Part shown: positions 27,120 to 35,670 of the stretch, in pieces
How the letters are laid out: every line of letters begins with the position of its first letter
Position numbering within the stretch: position 1 is the first letter of the stretch
Origin: JAUUZQ01 sp964538375
GTDB taxonomy: Bacteria > Bacteroidota > Bacteroidia > Bacteroidales > GCA-2748055
DNA length: 64,000 nucleotides
Assembly: GCA_964538375.1 (NCBI GenBank)
Contig: CAZIFQ010000007.1
Span: 56,047 to 120,046, forward strand
Direction: 5' to 3'
The notes under the pieces: model-generated
What the model saw: only the letters and a program-made list of their open reading frames with translations
The model's database searches: none
What the model was told of the DNA's origin: nothing
Translations under genes and position numbers: made by a program

Positions 27120-28217
27120 ATGATCCGAAAATTATCATTCGTCCTTTTCGTCGTTCTAATTTCCTGTACTACTGAACCAACAGAACAGACTGAGAACGGC
27201 ATTGCAGACCTGAAACTAAAAAACTATCACCCTGTTTCAATTTATAACATCCAGAAAACAGAGGTCTCCAGGGCCGCTGTCCCTGTGATTGATATGCACT
27301 CCCATGACTATGCGGAAAATGCAAAAGAAATAGATGAATGGATTGAAACTATGGATCAAAGAGGGATTACAAAAACAACTATCCTCTCCATGCAAAGCGG
27401 AAGTGGATTTGATGAAGTCGTGGCAAAATATGCCAAATATCCCGATAAATTCGACCTTTGGTGCGGTCTGGATTATACGGGATATGACACGGATGAAAAT
27501 TGGATCCAGCATGCCATTGAAGAACTGGAACGGTGTCATGATATGGGCGCCAAAGGTGTTGGAGAATTAGGCGACAAAGGTGAAGGACTTCTTTATTCCA
27601 AACCAACTGCAGCATATGGCCTCCACCTTGACGACCCAATGCTACAAGCTCTCTGGGCAAAATGTGCAGAGCTAAATATGCCTGTTAATGTGCATATTGC
27701 AGAGCCAAAATGGATGTATGAGACCATGGATGCAAGCAATGATGGATTGATGAATGCATACAATTGGAAAGTTGACATGAGCAAGGAAGGGATTCTCGAC
27801 CACGGTGAATTGATCCACACCCTGGAAAACGCACTGAAGGAAAATCCCAATACGACGTTCATTGCTTGTCATTTTGCCAATTGCTCTTATGACCTGGAGA
27901 TCATAGGCGACTTACTTGACAAATACCCAAACCTCCTTGTGGATAATGCAGCTCGATATGCAGAAACGTCTCCTATCCCCAGACGTTCAAAAGCTTTCTA
28001 TGAGTCTTATGCAGACCGTATTCTGTACGGCACAGACATGGGCCTGTCAGGCGAGATGTACAAAACTACTTTCAGGATCCTGGAAACAAAAGATGAACAT
28101 TTTTATAAAACAGATCTGTTTGGTTACCACTGGGCACTGAATGGATTTGGCCTTCCAAAAGAAGTGCTGGAAAAAATCTATCGCACAAACGCTTTAAAAA
28201 TTATTGATCATGAATAA
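27120..28217 (+). CDS. Lipoprotein amidohydrolase (Amidohydro_2 family)
   Basis: 365 aa. The lipobox region LFVVLISC predicts an exported, lipid-anchored protein. The TIM-barrel metal-dependent hydrolase starts with PVIDMHSHDYAENAKEID, has a metal-ligand candidate in PVNVHIAEPKWM, then FIACHFANCSYD, and ends with RILYGTDMGLSGEMY, the usual C-terminal aspartate. It is not NagA by motif. Its place between the aldolase (9 bp) and the GH36 gene (14-bp overlap) suggests it removes a substituent, such as an acyl or lactone group, from the sugar outside the inner membrane (inference). Confidence 0.82.
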   Translation: MIRKLSFVLFVVLISCTTEPTEQTENGIADLKLKNYHPVSIYNIQKTEVSRAAVPVIDMHSHDYAENAKEIDEWIETMDQRGITKTTILSMQSGSGFDEVVAKYAKYPDKFDLWCGLDYTGYDTDENWIQHAIEELERCHDMGAKGVGELGDKGEGLLYSKPTAAYGLHLDDPMLQALWAKCAELNMPVNVHIAEPKWMYETMDASNDGLMNAYNWKVDMSKEGILDHGELIHTLENALKENPNTTFIACHFANCSYDLEIIGDLLDKYPNLLVDNAARYAETSPIPRRSKAFYESYADRILYGTDMGLSGEMYKTTFRILETKDEHFYKTDLFGYHWALNGFGLPKEVLEKIYRTNALKIIDHE

Positions 28218-30267
28218 TACATTAAAACTATCTTTTTTAATCCTGATCGCAGTGGGTTTCTCATCCTGCAATCAGTCCACACTGATCAGCAGTGGTGATC
28301 TGCAAATAGAATTCGATAAAAACCTTTACAGTCGCATTAACTCAAATGCTACGAATGCTGATCCCTTTTCAGAGGATTTCCGGAAAAGTGATTTCCTGGA
28401 AACAAAGAATTTCACCACTGACAAGTTCGAAATGACCGATCTGCAGGAAAAAGTGATAGACGATAATTTTGGTCATGGGCAAGAATCGATCATCACTGGT
28501 ACATTCAAGTATGCCGGCGCAGCACTAGAAAAGAGAATATCAATTAAGACTTATGACAAGCTTTTAGACTGTGCCATCTTCAATATTTCATATGTGAATA
28601 TTGGAGAAGAAGACATTTCCATAAAAAAATGGAGCAGTCATAATTATACCATCGAAGGACAGGAAGCTTCTGAGGAGATGTGGTCCTTCCAGGGAAGCTC
28701 ATCTGATGCGAGAGCCGATTGGGTATTACCTGTTAAACCAGGATTCTATCAGAAAAATTTCATGGGGATGAATCAATCAGACTACGGTGGAGGCATCCCG
28801 GTGACAGATGTGTGGAGAAAAGATGCAGGCATTGCCCTGGGGCATCTCTCAATGTATCCCCAGGAAGTTTCATTGCCTGTGGATTACGATCAATATGAAA
28901 GCCATGTACAAATTGGTATAGAATATGACTTCAAGGGATTTGAAGTTCTGGCCGCAGGTGATACCCTGAATACACATGAGACTTTCCTTATGGTACATAA
29001 AGGAGACTACTTCTCAAGCATGAGACAATACTCTGAACTGATGCAGTCAAAAGGGATCAAATTCGCTGAATCTGAACCGGCAGCATTTGAGAGTGTATGG
29101 TGCGGATGGGGCTATGAACGTAAATTCACTAGCGACAACATCATCGGAACATTACCCAAGGTAAAAGAATTGGGGATACAGTGGGCCGTGATCGACGACG
29201 GTTTTCAGATCGCTGAGGGTGACTGGAGGATAGATAAAAGCAGGTTCCCTGGAGGTTCTAAGGATATGAAAAAAATGGTCAGTGCCATTCATGATCACGG
29301 ACTAAAAGCCAAGTTATGGTGGGCACCTTTGGCTGCTGACCCTGGCAGCAAAGTATTAGAAGAACATCCCGAAGCCCTGTTAATAAATGAAGATGGAGCT
29401 CCACAGTTCATTACCTGGTGGAATTCATTCTATTTGTCACCAGCATCAGAAGCAACAATAGAATATACTATGGAAACTGTGGAGATGTTCATGACTGAGT
29501 GGGACTTTGATGGTTTGAAAATGGACGGACAGCATATGAATGCAGTACCAGCAGAGTACAACTGGGAGCGCCCCTTGGAATATCCCGAAAAATCTATTGA
29601 GATGCTACCTGATTTCTTCAAAGCGGTTTTTAATAAAGTCAGGGAAATCAAACCACATGCGGTAATTGAAAACTGCCCCTGTGGTACATGCATGTCATTT
29701 TACAATATGCCATATGCCAACCAAACAGTTTCATCGGACCCTACCAGCAGCTGGCAGATACGCCTGAAGGGGAAAACCTATAAAGCCATTATGCCACAAA
29801 CTGCATATTATGGCGACCATGTGGAATTAAGCGATGATGCTTCAGATTTTGCAAGTTCTTTCGGAGTGGGTGCCGTATTAGGAACAAAATTTACCTGGCC
29901 TAAGGACAATCCAACTCAGTCTCACAGCTACCTCCTGACACCAGAGAAAGAGGAAAAATGGAAATTATGGTTCGACCTCTACCATAAGATGATGCTCTCT
30001 AAAGAAGAATATCGCGGAGAGCTCTATGATATTGGTTTTGACAAACCTGAAACCCATGTGATCGCTAAGGGAGATACCATGTATTATTCATTTTATAGTG
30101 AAGACTGGTCGGGAGAAATAGAATTAAGAGGCTTAGAACCAGAATTACATTATCGTGCATATGACTATGTGAACCAAGTCAGTCTCGGAGAATTCACCGG
30201 TGAGAAACCATTTATTAATGCAGAATTTAAGAATCATTTGCTAATCGAGGTACATCAAAGCTTATAG
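28204..30267 (+). CDS. GH36-type alpha-galactosidase or alpha-N-acetylgalactosaminidase, lipoprotein
   Basis: 687 aa. A lipobox at VGFSSC is followed by an N-terminal beta-supersandwich, then the clan GH-D barrel: WCGWGYERKFTSDNIIGTLP, WAVIDDGFQIAEGDWRIDKS, then FDGLKMDGQ with the likely nucleophile Asp441, ENCPCGTC, and SSDPTSSW with the likely acid/base Asp512. The 71-residue spacing of the two aspartates is near that in GH36 enzymes. GH36 removes alpha-linked galactose or GalNAc. Next to AgaS, the GalN/GalNAc option deserves weight, but the substrate cannot be fixed by sequence. The last gene of the unit. Confidence 0.88.
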   Translation: MIMNNTLKLSFLILIAVGFSSCNQSTLISSGDLQIEFDKNLYSRINSNATNADPFSEDFRKSDFLETKNFTTDKFEMTDLQEKVIDDNFGHGQESIITGTFKYAGAALEKRISIKTYDKLLDCAIFNISYVNIGEEDISIKKWSSHNYTIEGQEASEEMWSFQGSSSDARADWVLPVKPGFYQKNFMGMNQSDYGGGIPVTDVWRKDAGIALGHLSMYPQEVSLPVDYDQYESHVQIGIEYDFKGFEVLAAGDTLNTHETFLMVHKGDYFSSMRQYSELMQSKGIKFAESEPAAFESVWCGWGYERKFTSDNIIGTLPKVKELGIQWAVIDDGFQIAEGDWRIDKSRFPGGSKDMKKMVSAIHDHGLKAKLWWAPLAADPGSKVLEEHPEALLINEDGAPQFITWWNSFYLSPASEATIEYTMETVEMFMTEWDFDGLKMDGQHMNAVPAEYNWERPLEYPEKSIEMLPDFFKAVFNKVREIKPHAVIENCPCGTCMSFYNMPYANQTVSSDPTSSWQIRLKGKTYKAIMPQTAYYGDHVELSDDASDFASSFGVGAVLGTKFTWPKDNPTQSHSYLLTPEKEEKWKLWFDLYHKMMLSKEEYRGELYDIGFDKPETHVIAKGDTMYYSFYSEDWSGEIELRGLEPELHYRAYDYVNQVSLGEFTGEKPFINAEFKNHLLIEVHQSL

Positions 30268-30297
30268 CCCTAGTAGTAAATATTGAAATAACAAGCC

Positions 30298-30305
30298 TAC
30301 GAAAG
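30298..30305 (-). promoter_or_regulatory. CTTTCGTA word (minus strand) before the PKD lipoprotein gene
   Basis: TACGAAAG on the plus strand, identical to part of the agaS operator (22840-22847). It lies 56 bp from the second, oppositely oriented copy at 30354. Confidence 0.4.
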
Positions 30306-30353
30306 ATTAATAATACTTAAATAACCTTACAAAAGATATCTATATTTTAATTT

Positions 30354-30363
30354 CTTTCGTATA
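30354..30363 (+). promoter_or_regulatory. CTTTCGTATA word at the PKD-gene promoter
   Basis: Identical over ten bases to 40277-40286 before susC. It overlaps TATATTTA (30360-30367), a near match to the -7 consensus, about 100 bp before the ATG at 30468. Confidence 0.45.
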
Positions 30364-30467
30364 TTTAAGGAGTAAAAATAAATAATAACATTTAACATGG
30401 GAATATAAGAGAACAAATTCCCTTCTGATTTTGACTACAAATTGATTACAAACTTAAACTTCGACTT

Positions 30468-31337
30468 ATGAAAAAAAACCGTTTAGTTTTTGGAACACTG
30501 GCATTTTTTGCCGTAGCATTGATTGCTGTATCTTGTGGAGATCCAATTATGCCAAGTCCTGATTTCGATTATGCAATCGATGACAAGACAGTAACCTTTA
30601 CAAATACTTCCATGGATGCTACATCTTATTCCTGGGACTTTGATGATGAAAGTACTGCTGTAACCACTGAGAATGCAACTCATACTTATGCTTCTTATGG
30701 CGATTATGATGTTCGTCTGACAGCTACTAATGATGAGGGTGAGGAAATCAAGAAAACAACTATTTCAGTTGTGAGGGAGTGGCCAACAATTGCAATTGAT
30801 GGTGCTTTTACAGACTGGGCTGATGTTGAGGCCTTATATACTGGATATGGAACTGCAAGTGGAGCTTTAACAGAGATTAAGATGACCTCTGATGCTGCTG
30901 CATCTAAGCTGTATTTCTATGTAAAAGGAGACTTAACAAATCCTGTGATGTCTGTCTGGATAAATGCTGATGGAGACACCGCTACTGGCTGGCAAATGCA
31001 TGGCTGGTTAGGTAATGGTGCTGAATATCAGTTTGAGTATGAGATGGGAGAATGGTGTGCACTATATACATATGGTGCTGATCAAGATCAGGATTGGCCA
31101 TGGGAAACTGAAATTACAGATGAAACAAATGGAGCAATTACAATGGAATCTGACATCATTGGAGATGCTGAGATTGAGTTTGCAATTGAGTCCTCATTAA
31201 TGGTAGCACCTGCAATGTCAAATGAAATGATTGGAGTTTTCTTCAACATAATGGATACTGAGTGGGAGGCTGTTGGTACATTACCTCCTGAATATGCTGA
31301 TCCTCTGGAAATAGTTAAATTGTTTAGTTTCCAATAG
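30468..31337 (+). CDS. PKD-domain lipoprotein with a DOMON/CBM9-like C-terminal domain
   Basis: 289 aa. A lipobox at IAVSC is followed by a PKD domain (about residues 35-100; TSYSWDFDDESTAVTTENAT, HTYASYGDYDVRLTATN), then a beta-rich domain beginning IAIDGAFTDWADVEALY and including LYFYVKGDL and SVWINADGDTATGW, the layout of DOMON/CBM9-type carbohydrate-binding modules. No catalytic motif is seen. It is probably a surface glycan-binding protein for this locus (inference), playing the part SusE/SusF-like proteins play elsewhere. Confidence 0.8.
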   Translation: MKKNRLVFGTLAFFAVALIAVSCGDPIMPSPDFDYAIDDKTVTFTNTSMDATSYSWDFDDESTAVTTENATHTYASYGDYDVRLTATNDEGEEIKKTTISVVREWPTIAIDGAFTDWADVEALYTGYGTASGALTEIKMTSDAAASKLYFYVKGDLTNPVMSVWINADGDTATGWQMHGWLGNGAEYQFEYEMGEWCALYTYGADQDQDWPWETEITDETNGAITMESDIIGDAEIEFAIESSLMVAPAMSNEMIGVFFNIMDTEWEAVGTLPPEYADPLEIVKLFSFQ

Positions 31338-31360
31338 AGAATAACGTTTTTACATCTGAT

Positions 31361-31392
31361 AAAAATGCTGCTCACTTTCGGGCAGCATTTTT
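31361..31392 (+). terminator. Rho-independent terminator or attenuator after the PKD gene
   Basis: An 11-bp stem AAAAATGCTGC/GCAGCATTTTT with a 10-nt loop and a T-rich end. Only 32 bp separate it from the next start codon (31425), with no clear promoter there, so partial read-through is likely. Confidence 0.85.
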
Positions 31393-31424
31393 ATTATCAT
31401 GTCGAATTATAATATTCTGTCGCA

Positions 31425-32963
31425 ATGAAAAGAAGATCATTTATTAAAGCCTCCGGTTTGATCGGGGTAATGGCAGGGGCAGGTTTGCAGCCTGTAGCTG
31501 GGAGAGTCCCTCCCCACAATTGGGAGAATTACGATTTCGGCCCACCACCGGAAATAACTGATCGATTGAACCAGGGACCATTTTCCGCCTATGGACCGGA
31601 CGCTACAGCAGCAGGTGCAGATGTGATAATGGCCACCACTCCTTCCAGATTGATTGTTAGGAATCCTGGAATGGGAATGGTCACATACATCTGTGATGAA
31701 GCGGGACCTCCAAATGTTGCAGGAGAGTCCTTGTTCAAATCCATCGATAAATTAGCTGAGTTTCCTATTGGAGACAAGCTCTACTTACGTGTCGATTGGA
31801 GAGATATTCAAAACAAACCTGGAAAACTGGAATTCCCGGATCATTGGAAGATTACATTTGATCTGGCAAAGAAGTATAACAAAAAAGTAGGATTGCGAAT
31901 TCAATTAATGAGCCCGGTAATTGAGCCACAATCAATGCCCGACTTTCTATTGCAAAAAGTACCGCTGGTTGAATTAGGCAAAACCGATGAGATTGGGATT
32001 CCCGGAAAGACTCATTTTGCTCCTCGCTACGATCATCCGGAATTCATGGCTGCGTTCAAAGAGCTGGATGATCTCTTATCTAACGTTTATAACGGACATG
32101 AATCAGTGGAATTTATAGATACTTACATGTATGGCTTCTGGGGCGAAGGGCATACCTGGCCCTTCGATGGAAATCCTTTCCCTGACTATACTACAGCGGA
32201 AGAAACATCCATCAGACTATTTGAACACCAGGCTAAAAATTGGAGCAAGACTCCACTATTGACCAATACACAACCCGACTACAGCTATGTTGGAAATTCC
32301 GAGGTGCTTGACCGTACCATAAGAACCAATAACTGGCTGAGAACCGATACCATATTTATTGAAAACGAACAGATTGAAGCATTGAGTAACCGTCCCTCAT
32401 GGGTGGGAGCCCTTGTAGAAAACGGAATAGCAGATGGTATTTCAAGAAAGATTAGAATGAGCGAGGGCATCACCCGGTCCGACAATATTATTTATCATGC
32501 AAAAGATGTAGGTGCACATTATTTCTCTCTCTGGAACTGGCACAATATTTCTGTCGATGGCTTGCGCAACTATTACAATCAATATCCGGATGCATTGGAT
32601 GAACTGTCTACTTCAATCGGATACCGTATCAGACCTTCCTGGATCTGGCACTATGAGAAGGAGGGCTATCCCAGAATAATACTTGGCCTGGTCAATGACG
32701 GAATAGCTGGAGTCCCGGGAGCACTACGTGTATATTTAAAAAACGAAAATGGGACAGTAATTTCAGGGGGAAGTCTTGACCCTGGCTACCCAATACCAGG
32801 AAAGATAAGGCAGGTAGAAATACTTTTGCCAAAGGGTACTAAATGGAAGGGTCTCAAACTATCTGCTGAATTAGAAGTCAAGGGAAAAAGATTCCCTGTG
32901 AAATGGGCCTGCAAACAGGACCTGAATAACGATGGATCCTTAAGTCTAAGAAGTAACATTTAA
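31425..32963 (+). CDS. Tat-exported DUF4832-like putative glycoside-hydrolase-fold protein
   Basis: 512 aa. It starts with a Tat-type signal (KRRSFIKASGLIGVMAGAGL). The body has NPGMGMVTYICDEAG, LYLRVDWRDIQNKPGKLEFP, IDTYMYGFWGEGHTWPFDGN and HYFSLWNWHNISVDGL, a TIM-barrel layout, then a C-terminal beta-sandwich (RPSWIWHYEKEGYPRIILGL). It is of the same general type as 34069 (DUF4832) but lacks the T9SS tail. Catalytic residues cannot be assigned; the two glutamates in WGEGH and IENEQIE are candidates. It lies 15 bp before the EamA gene. Confidence 0.65.
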   Translation: MKRRSFIKASGLIGVMAGAGLQPVAGRVPPHNWENYDFGPPPEITDRLNQGPFSAYGPDATAAGADVIMATTPSRLIVRNPGMGMVTYICDEAGPPNVAGESLFKSIDKLAEFPIGDKLYLRVDWRDIQNKPGKLEFPDHWKITFDLAKKYNKKVGLRIQLMSPVIEPQSMPDFLLQKVPLVELGKTDEIGIPGKTHFAPRYDHPEFMAAFKELDDLLSNVYNGHESVEFIDTYMYGFWGEGHTWPFDGNPFPDYTTAEETSIRLFEHQAKNWSKTPLLTNTQPDYSYVGNSEVLDRTIRTNNWLRTDTIFIENEQIEALSNRPSWVGALVENGIADGISRKIRMSEGITRSDNIIYHAKDVGAHYFSLWNWHNISVDGLRNYYNQYPDALDELSTSIGYRIRPSWIWHYEKEGYPRIILGLVNDGIAGVPGALRVYLKNENGTVISGGSLDPGYPIPGKIRQVEILLPKGTKWKGLKLSAELEVKGKRFPVKWACKQDLNNDGSLSLRSNI

Positions 32964-32978
32964 AAAGAATATAAGAGA

Positions 32979-33857
32979 ATGAACAAGAAGATTTGGTTGG
33001 TATACGCATTGATCACTACCGTTACATGGGGTATGTGGGGAGCTTTTTCAAAAAGTCCAATGGAAAATGGGTTTCCATCTACATTGGTGTATTGTGTTTG
33101 GGCCCTGACTATGATATTGCCTGGGGTGGTAGTATTAAAGATCAATAAATGGAAAGTTCAAACTGATAAAAAGTCCATTCTTTATGGTTCTATCATCGGA
33201 TTCCTTGGTGCAGGAGGCCAGCTCCTTCTTTTTGAAGCCCTGAAAGTTGGTCCTGCATATTTAATATTCCCGATTATTTCAATTTCTCCTGTGGTGACAA
33301 TAACGCTCTCATTTATTCTACTCAAAGAACGCACCGGAGTACTTGGGATCATTGGAATTGCACTCGCTTTGATCGCCCTTCCATTATTTGAATATACAAA
33401 GGGAGGAGAACCTAATGAATATGGAGTAGTTTGGTTTATCCTGGCAACTTTTATACTTGTAGCATGGGGACTACAGGCTTACTTTATGAAACTGGCCAAT
33501 AAAAATACAGATGGAGGAAGTATATTCTTCTACATGACCATCACTGCCTTGCTTCTAATCCCGATTCCCCTGTTAATGACAGATTTTTCAGCAGATATTA
33601 ATTGGGGTATTGATGGACTCTGGCAAACCGCAGGAGTTCAGATCCTGAATTCTATCGGAGCACTCTGTCTGGTATTTGCATACAGACACGGGAAGGCAAT
33701 TGTCGTATCTCCCCTGGCAAATGCAGGAGCTCCATTAATGACAGCCATCCTTTCCCTGATAATTCTCGGAGTAATGCCGTCCACAACAAAAATCATTGGG
33801 ATAGCACTGGCGGTAATTGCAGCTCTATTGATCGCACTTCAGCCTGAAGATGAGTAA
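32979..33857 (+). CDS. EamA/DMT-family inner-membrane transporter
   Basis: 292 aa with ten hydrophobic segments in two EamA repeats (TTVTWGMWGAFSKSP at the start; GPAYLIFPIISISPVVTITL; the second repeat from about residue 150; GKAIVVSPLANAGAPLMTAI). DMT proteins move small metabolites and sugars. As the only permease in the 22-40 kb locus and 15 bp from the DUF4832 gene, it is the best candidate for carrying the released sugar into the cytoplasm (inference); export is the alternative. Confidence 0.87.
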   Translation: MNKKIWLVYALITTVTWGMWGAFSKSPMENGFPSTLVYCVWALTMILPGVVVLKINKWKVQTDKKSILYGSIIGFLGAGGQLLLFEALKVGPAYLIFPIISISPVVTITLSFILLKERTGVLGIIGIALALIALPLFEYTKGGEPNEYGVVWFILATFILVAWGLQAYFMKLANKNTDGGSIFFYMTITALLLIPIPLLMTDFSADINWGIDGLWQTAGVQILNSIGALCLVFAYRHGKAIVVSPLANAGAPLMTAILSLIILGVMPSTTKIIGIALAVIAALLIALQPEDE

Positions 33858-34000
33858 ATATAAAAATATCGTACGTTCTAAAAAGATTAGTCGCGACATA
33901 TTTGATTCCGAATTATACCTGGTACGAATTACAGATCAATTCGAGTCAATTGAAAGTGTTTTAGTCATATTATAAACCCCTGTATACAATAGTGCTAGTA

Positions 34001-34032
34001 ATAAGCCATCCCTCGAAAAAGGGATGGCTTAT
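34001..34032. terminator. Strong hairpin between convergent units
   Basis: A perfect 13-bp stem ATAAGCCATCCCT/AGGGATGGCTTAT with a 6-nt loop, between the EamA and T9SS-DUF4832 genes, which end facing each other. There is no T-run on either strand, so it may stop transcription poorly or act mainly in mRNA 3'-end stability. Confidence 0.55.
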
Positions 34033-34068
34033 CCATGAAACTAACCTAAATATAACTATGAAAAAACA

Positions 34069-35586
34069 CTATAACACTAAAAGCCGATCTGTAAAAATAT
34101 GTTCTCCCTGAAAAACTTTTACCAAATAAAAGCCCTGGATAAATTCATTTGTATCAATACTGACCACCTTATGCTGAGACTCCCTGGCTCTTACCCTTTT
34201 ACCTGATATATCATACACTTCGCAATCAAGTTCCAAATTTTGATCACCGGATAGATAAACTGCTTCACCCCTTCTTACAGGATTTGGAAACAAATATTGT
34301 CTGGAGGAAGATAATGCAGACTCTTCTACCGAAACAAGAGGAAGTTCCTGTGTCCCATAAAATTGTATTTCCTGTCCCTCAACAAGCTTGTCACATTCAA
34401 TACTTATCACAGCCCCATCAGCACCTGCTGAAACAGAAAATATCTTTGTTTCCCCGGGAGCAAGTAATTTAAGTGATCCTGGTGATTTGACACCATCAAC
34501 TGCTATGTAGGCATCATAGTAGATTGGAGCTACTCCATAATTCAAGATCTCAAATACCGATGTATCAGCTGCAGTCATTAAACTCTCTATTTTGAATCTA
34601 TATCCGGAAGCCATACTCGCATCTTTAATTCTTTCCATGGTCTGATACCGGGGCTGATCATTCCCCATAATGTAAGTGATATGAAAATCCCTTGCAAAGG
34701 TCTCGTAAGCCTTACCATAGGGTCCAGAGGGATAGTCCAGCATATGTTGCTGATCATATGTGGAGTAGTAGGAAAACTCACCACCTGCCGGAGATGTCTT
34801 ATACCTGTCTCGGTTAAAGAAGTTCCAATTTGAGGTATTGTATCCGGAATGATTCTGGTGCATAAAGGAGTCATCAAAAACCCCGAACTTAATATCTTTC
34901 AATTCCGGTTTCTCAACAAAAGGAGTGTACTTGTCATTTGCAGCATCTATGGAAATACTCCAGGGAATATTTACAAATGTAGTATCGAGGTGATAAAAAA
35001 ACTGTTCCTGAAATTCCTTGCTTGGGAAAGTAACTCCCAGTGTAAATGGACCAGAATAGATATGATATTCTGCCCACAATCCAAATCCAACCTGGATAAA
35101 TGCAAGTCGGGGATCATTGTCATAACGAGCAGCGAACTTTGTATAGAATTCCATCGTGAACCTCTTTAGCTCATCATTGGTCCAATCAGGGAAATGCGTA
35201 TCCTTTCCCTCAGATTTCCCAACTGTTTCATTATAATCATCCCTGTCCAGGATATAATCCGGTACTGAAGTTTCATAACCAGGGTAAACATAACGAAAAC
35301 GGAAAATGGCCTGGTGACCTCGGGCAGCGATATCATAGAGTTTATCTTCCACTGCAGTCCAATTATATGAAGCACTATCACTAACGACATCATTAAAAAG
35401 CATATATGAAAACTCGAGTGAGATGGCATCTGTATTACTATTTCCCGAATTATTCCAAAATACTATACCCGTCATGGGCTGTACCTTGGTAATGGAATCG
35501 TTAAGATATAGATCGGTAAATACCACCTGCGCTGATAGCTGAAGGGTAAAACCTAGGATCGCTCCTATAAGTAAATATTTTTTCAT
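34069..35586 (-). CDS. T9SS-secreted DUF4832 protein
   Basis: 505 aa. A signal peptide (MKKYLLIGAILGFTLQLSAQ) is followed by a TIM-barrel-like DUF4832 region (AIFRFRYVYPGYETSVPDYI, AFIQVGFGLWAEYHIYSG, IKFGVFDDSFMHQNHSGYNT), a beta domain near residue 360 and a T9SS sorting domain (YLFPNPVRRGEAVYL, IQGFYLVKVF, ending DRLLVL). DUF4832 is uncharacterised but looks glycosidase-like and here is placed outside the cell. It is the third gene after susC and susD (84-bp gap) on the same strand. Confidence 0.82.
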   Translation of the reverse strand: MKKYLLIGAILGFTLQLSAQVVFTDLYLNDSITKVQPMTGIVFWNNSGNSNTDAISLEFSYMLFNDVVSDSASYNWTAVEDKLYDIAARGHQAIFRFRYVYPGYETSVPDYILDRDDYNETVGKSEGKDTHFPDWTNDELKRFTMEFYTKFAARYDNDPRLAFIQVGFGLWAEYHIYSGPFTLGVTFPSKEFQEQFFYHLDTTFVNIPWSISIDAANDKYTPFVEKPELKDIKFGVFDDSFMHQNHSGYNTSNWNFFNRDRYKTSPAGGEFSYYSTYDQQHMLDYPSGPYGKAYETFARDFHITYIMGNDQPRYQTMERIKDASMASGYRFKIESLMTAADTSVFEILNYGVAPIYYDAYIAVDGVKSPGSLKLLAPGETKIFSVSAGADGAVISIECDKLVEGQEIQFYGTQELPLVSVEESALSSSRQYLFPNPVRRGEAVYLSGDQNLELDCEVYDISGKRVRARESQHKVVSIDTNEFIQGFYLVKVFQGEHIFTDRLLVL

Positions 35587-35670
35587 GCCAGAAAATTTCG
35601 GTAAAAAGGGCGAAAGCCAGAAGGAAATCCTGGTACTCCGCCCTCTTTTAACACAAGCTAAATTTGAATT

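Noticed and set aside
27120..28217. Amidohydrolase as the cytoplasmic deacetylase NagA/AgaA
   Set aside because: It is exported by a lipobox and shows Amidohydro_2 motifs, not those of NagA.
34001..34032. Hairpin as a certain Rho-independent terminator
   Set aside because: The stem is strong but no T-run follows on either strand; kept only at moderate confidence.
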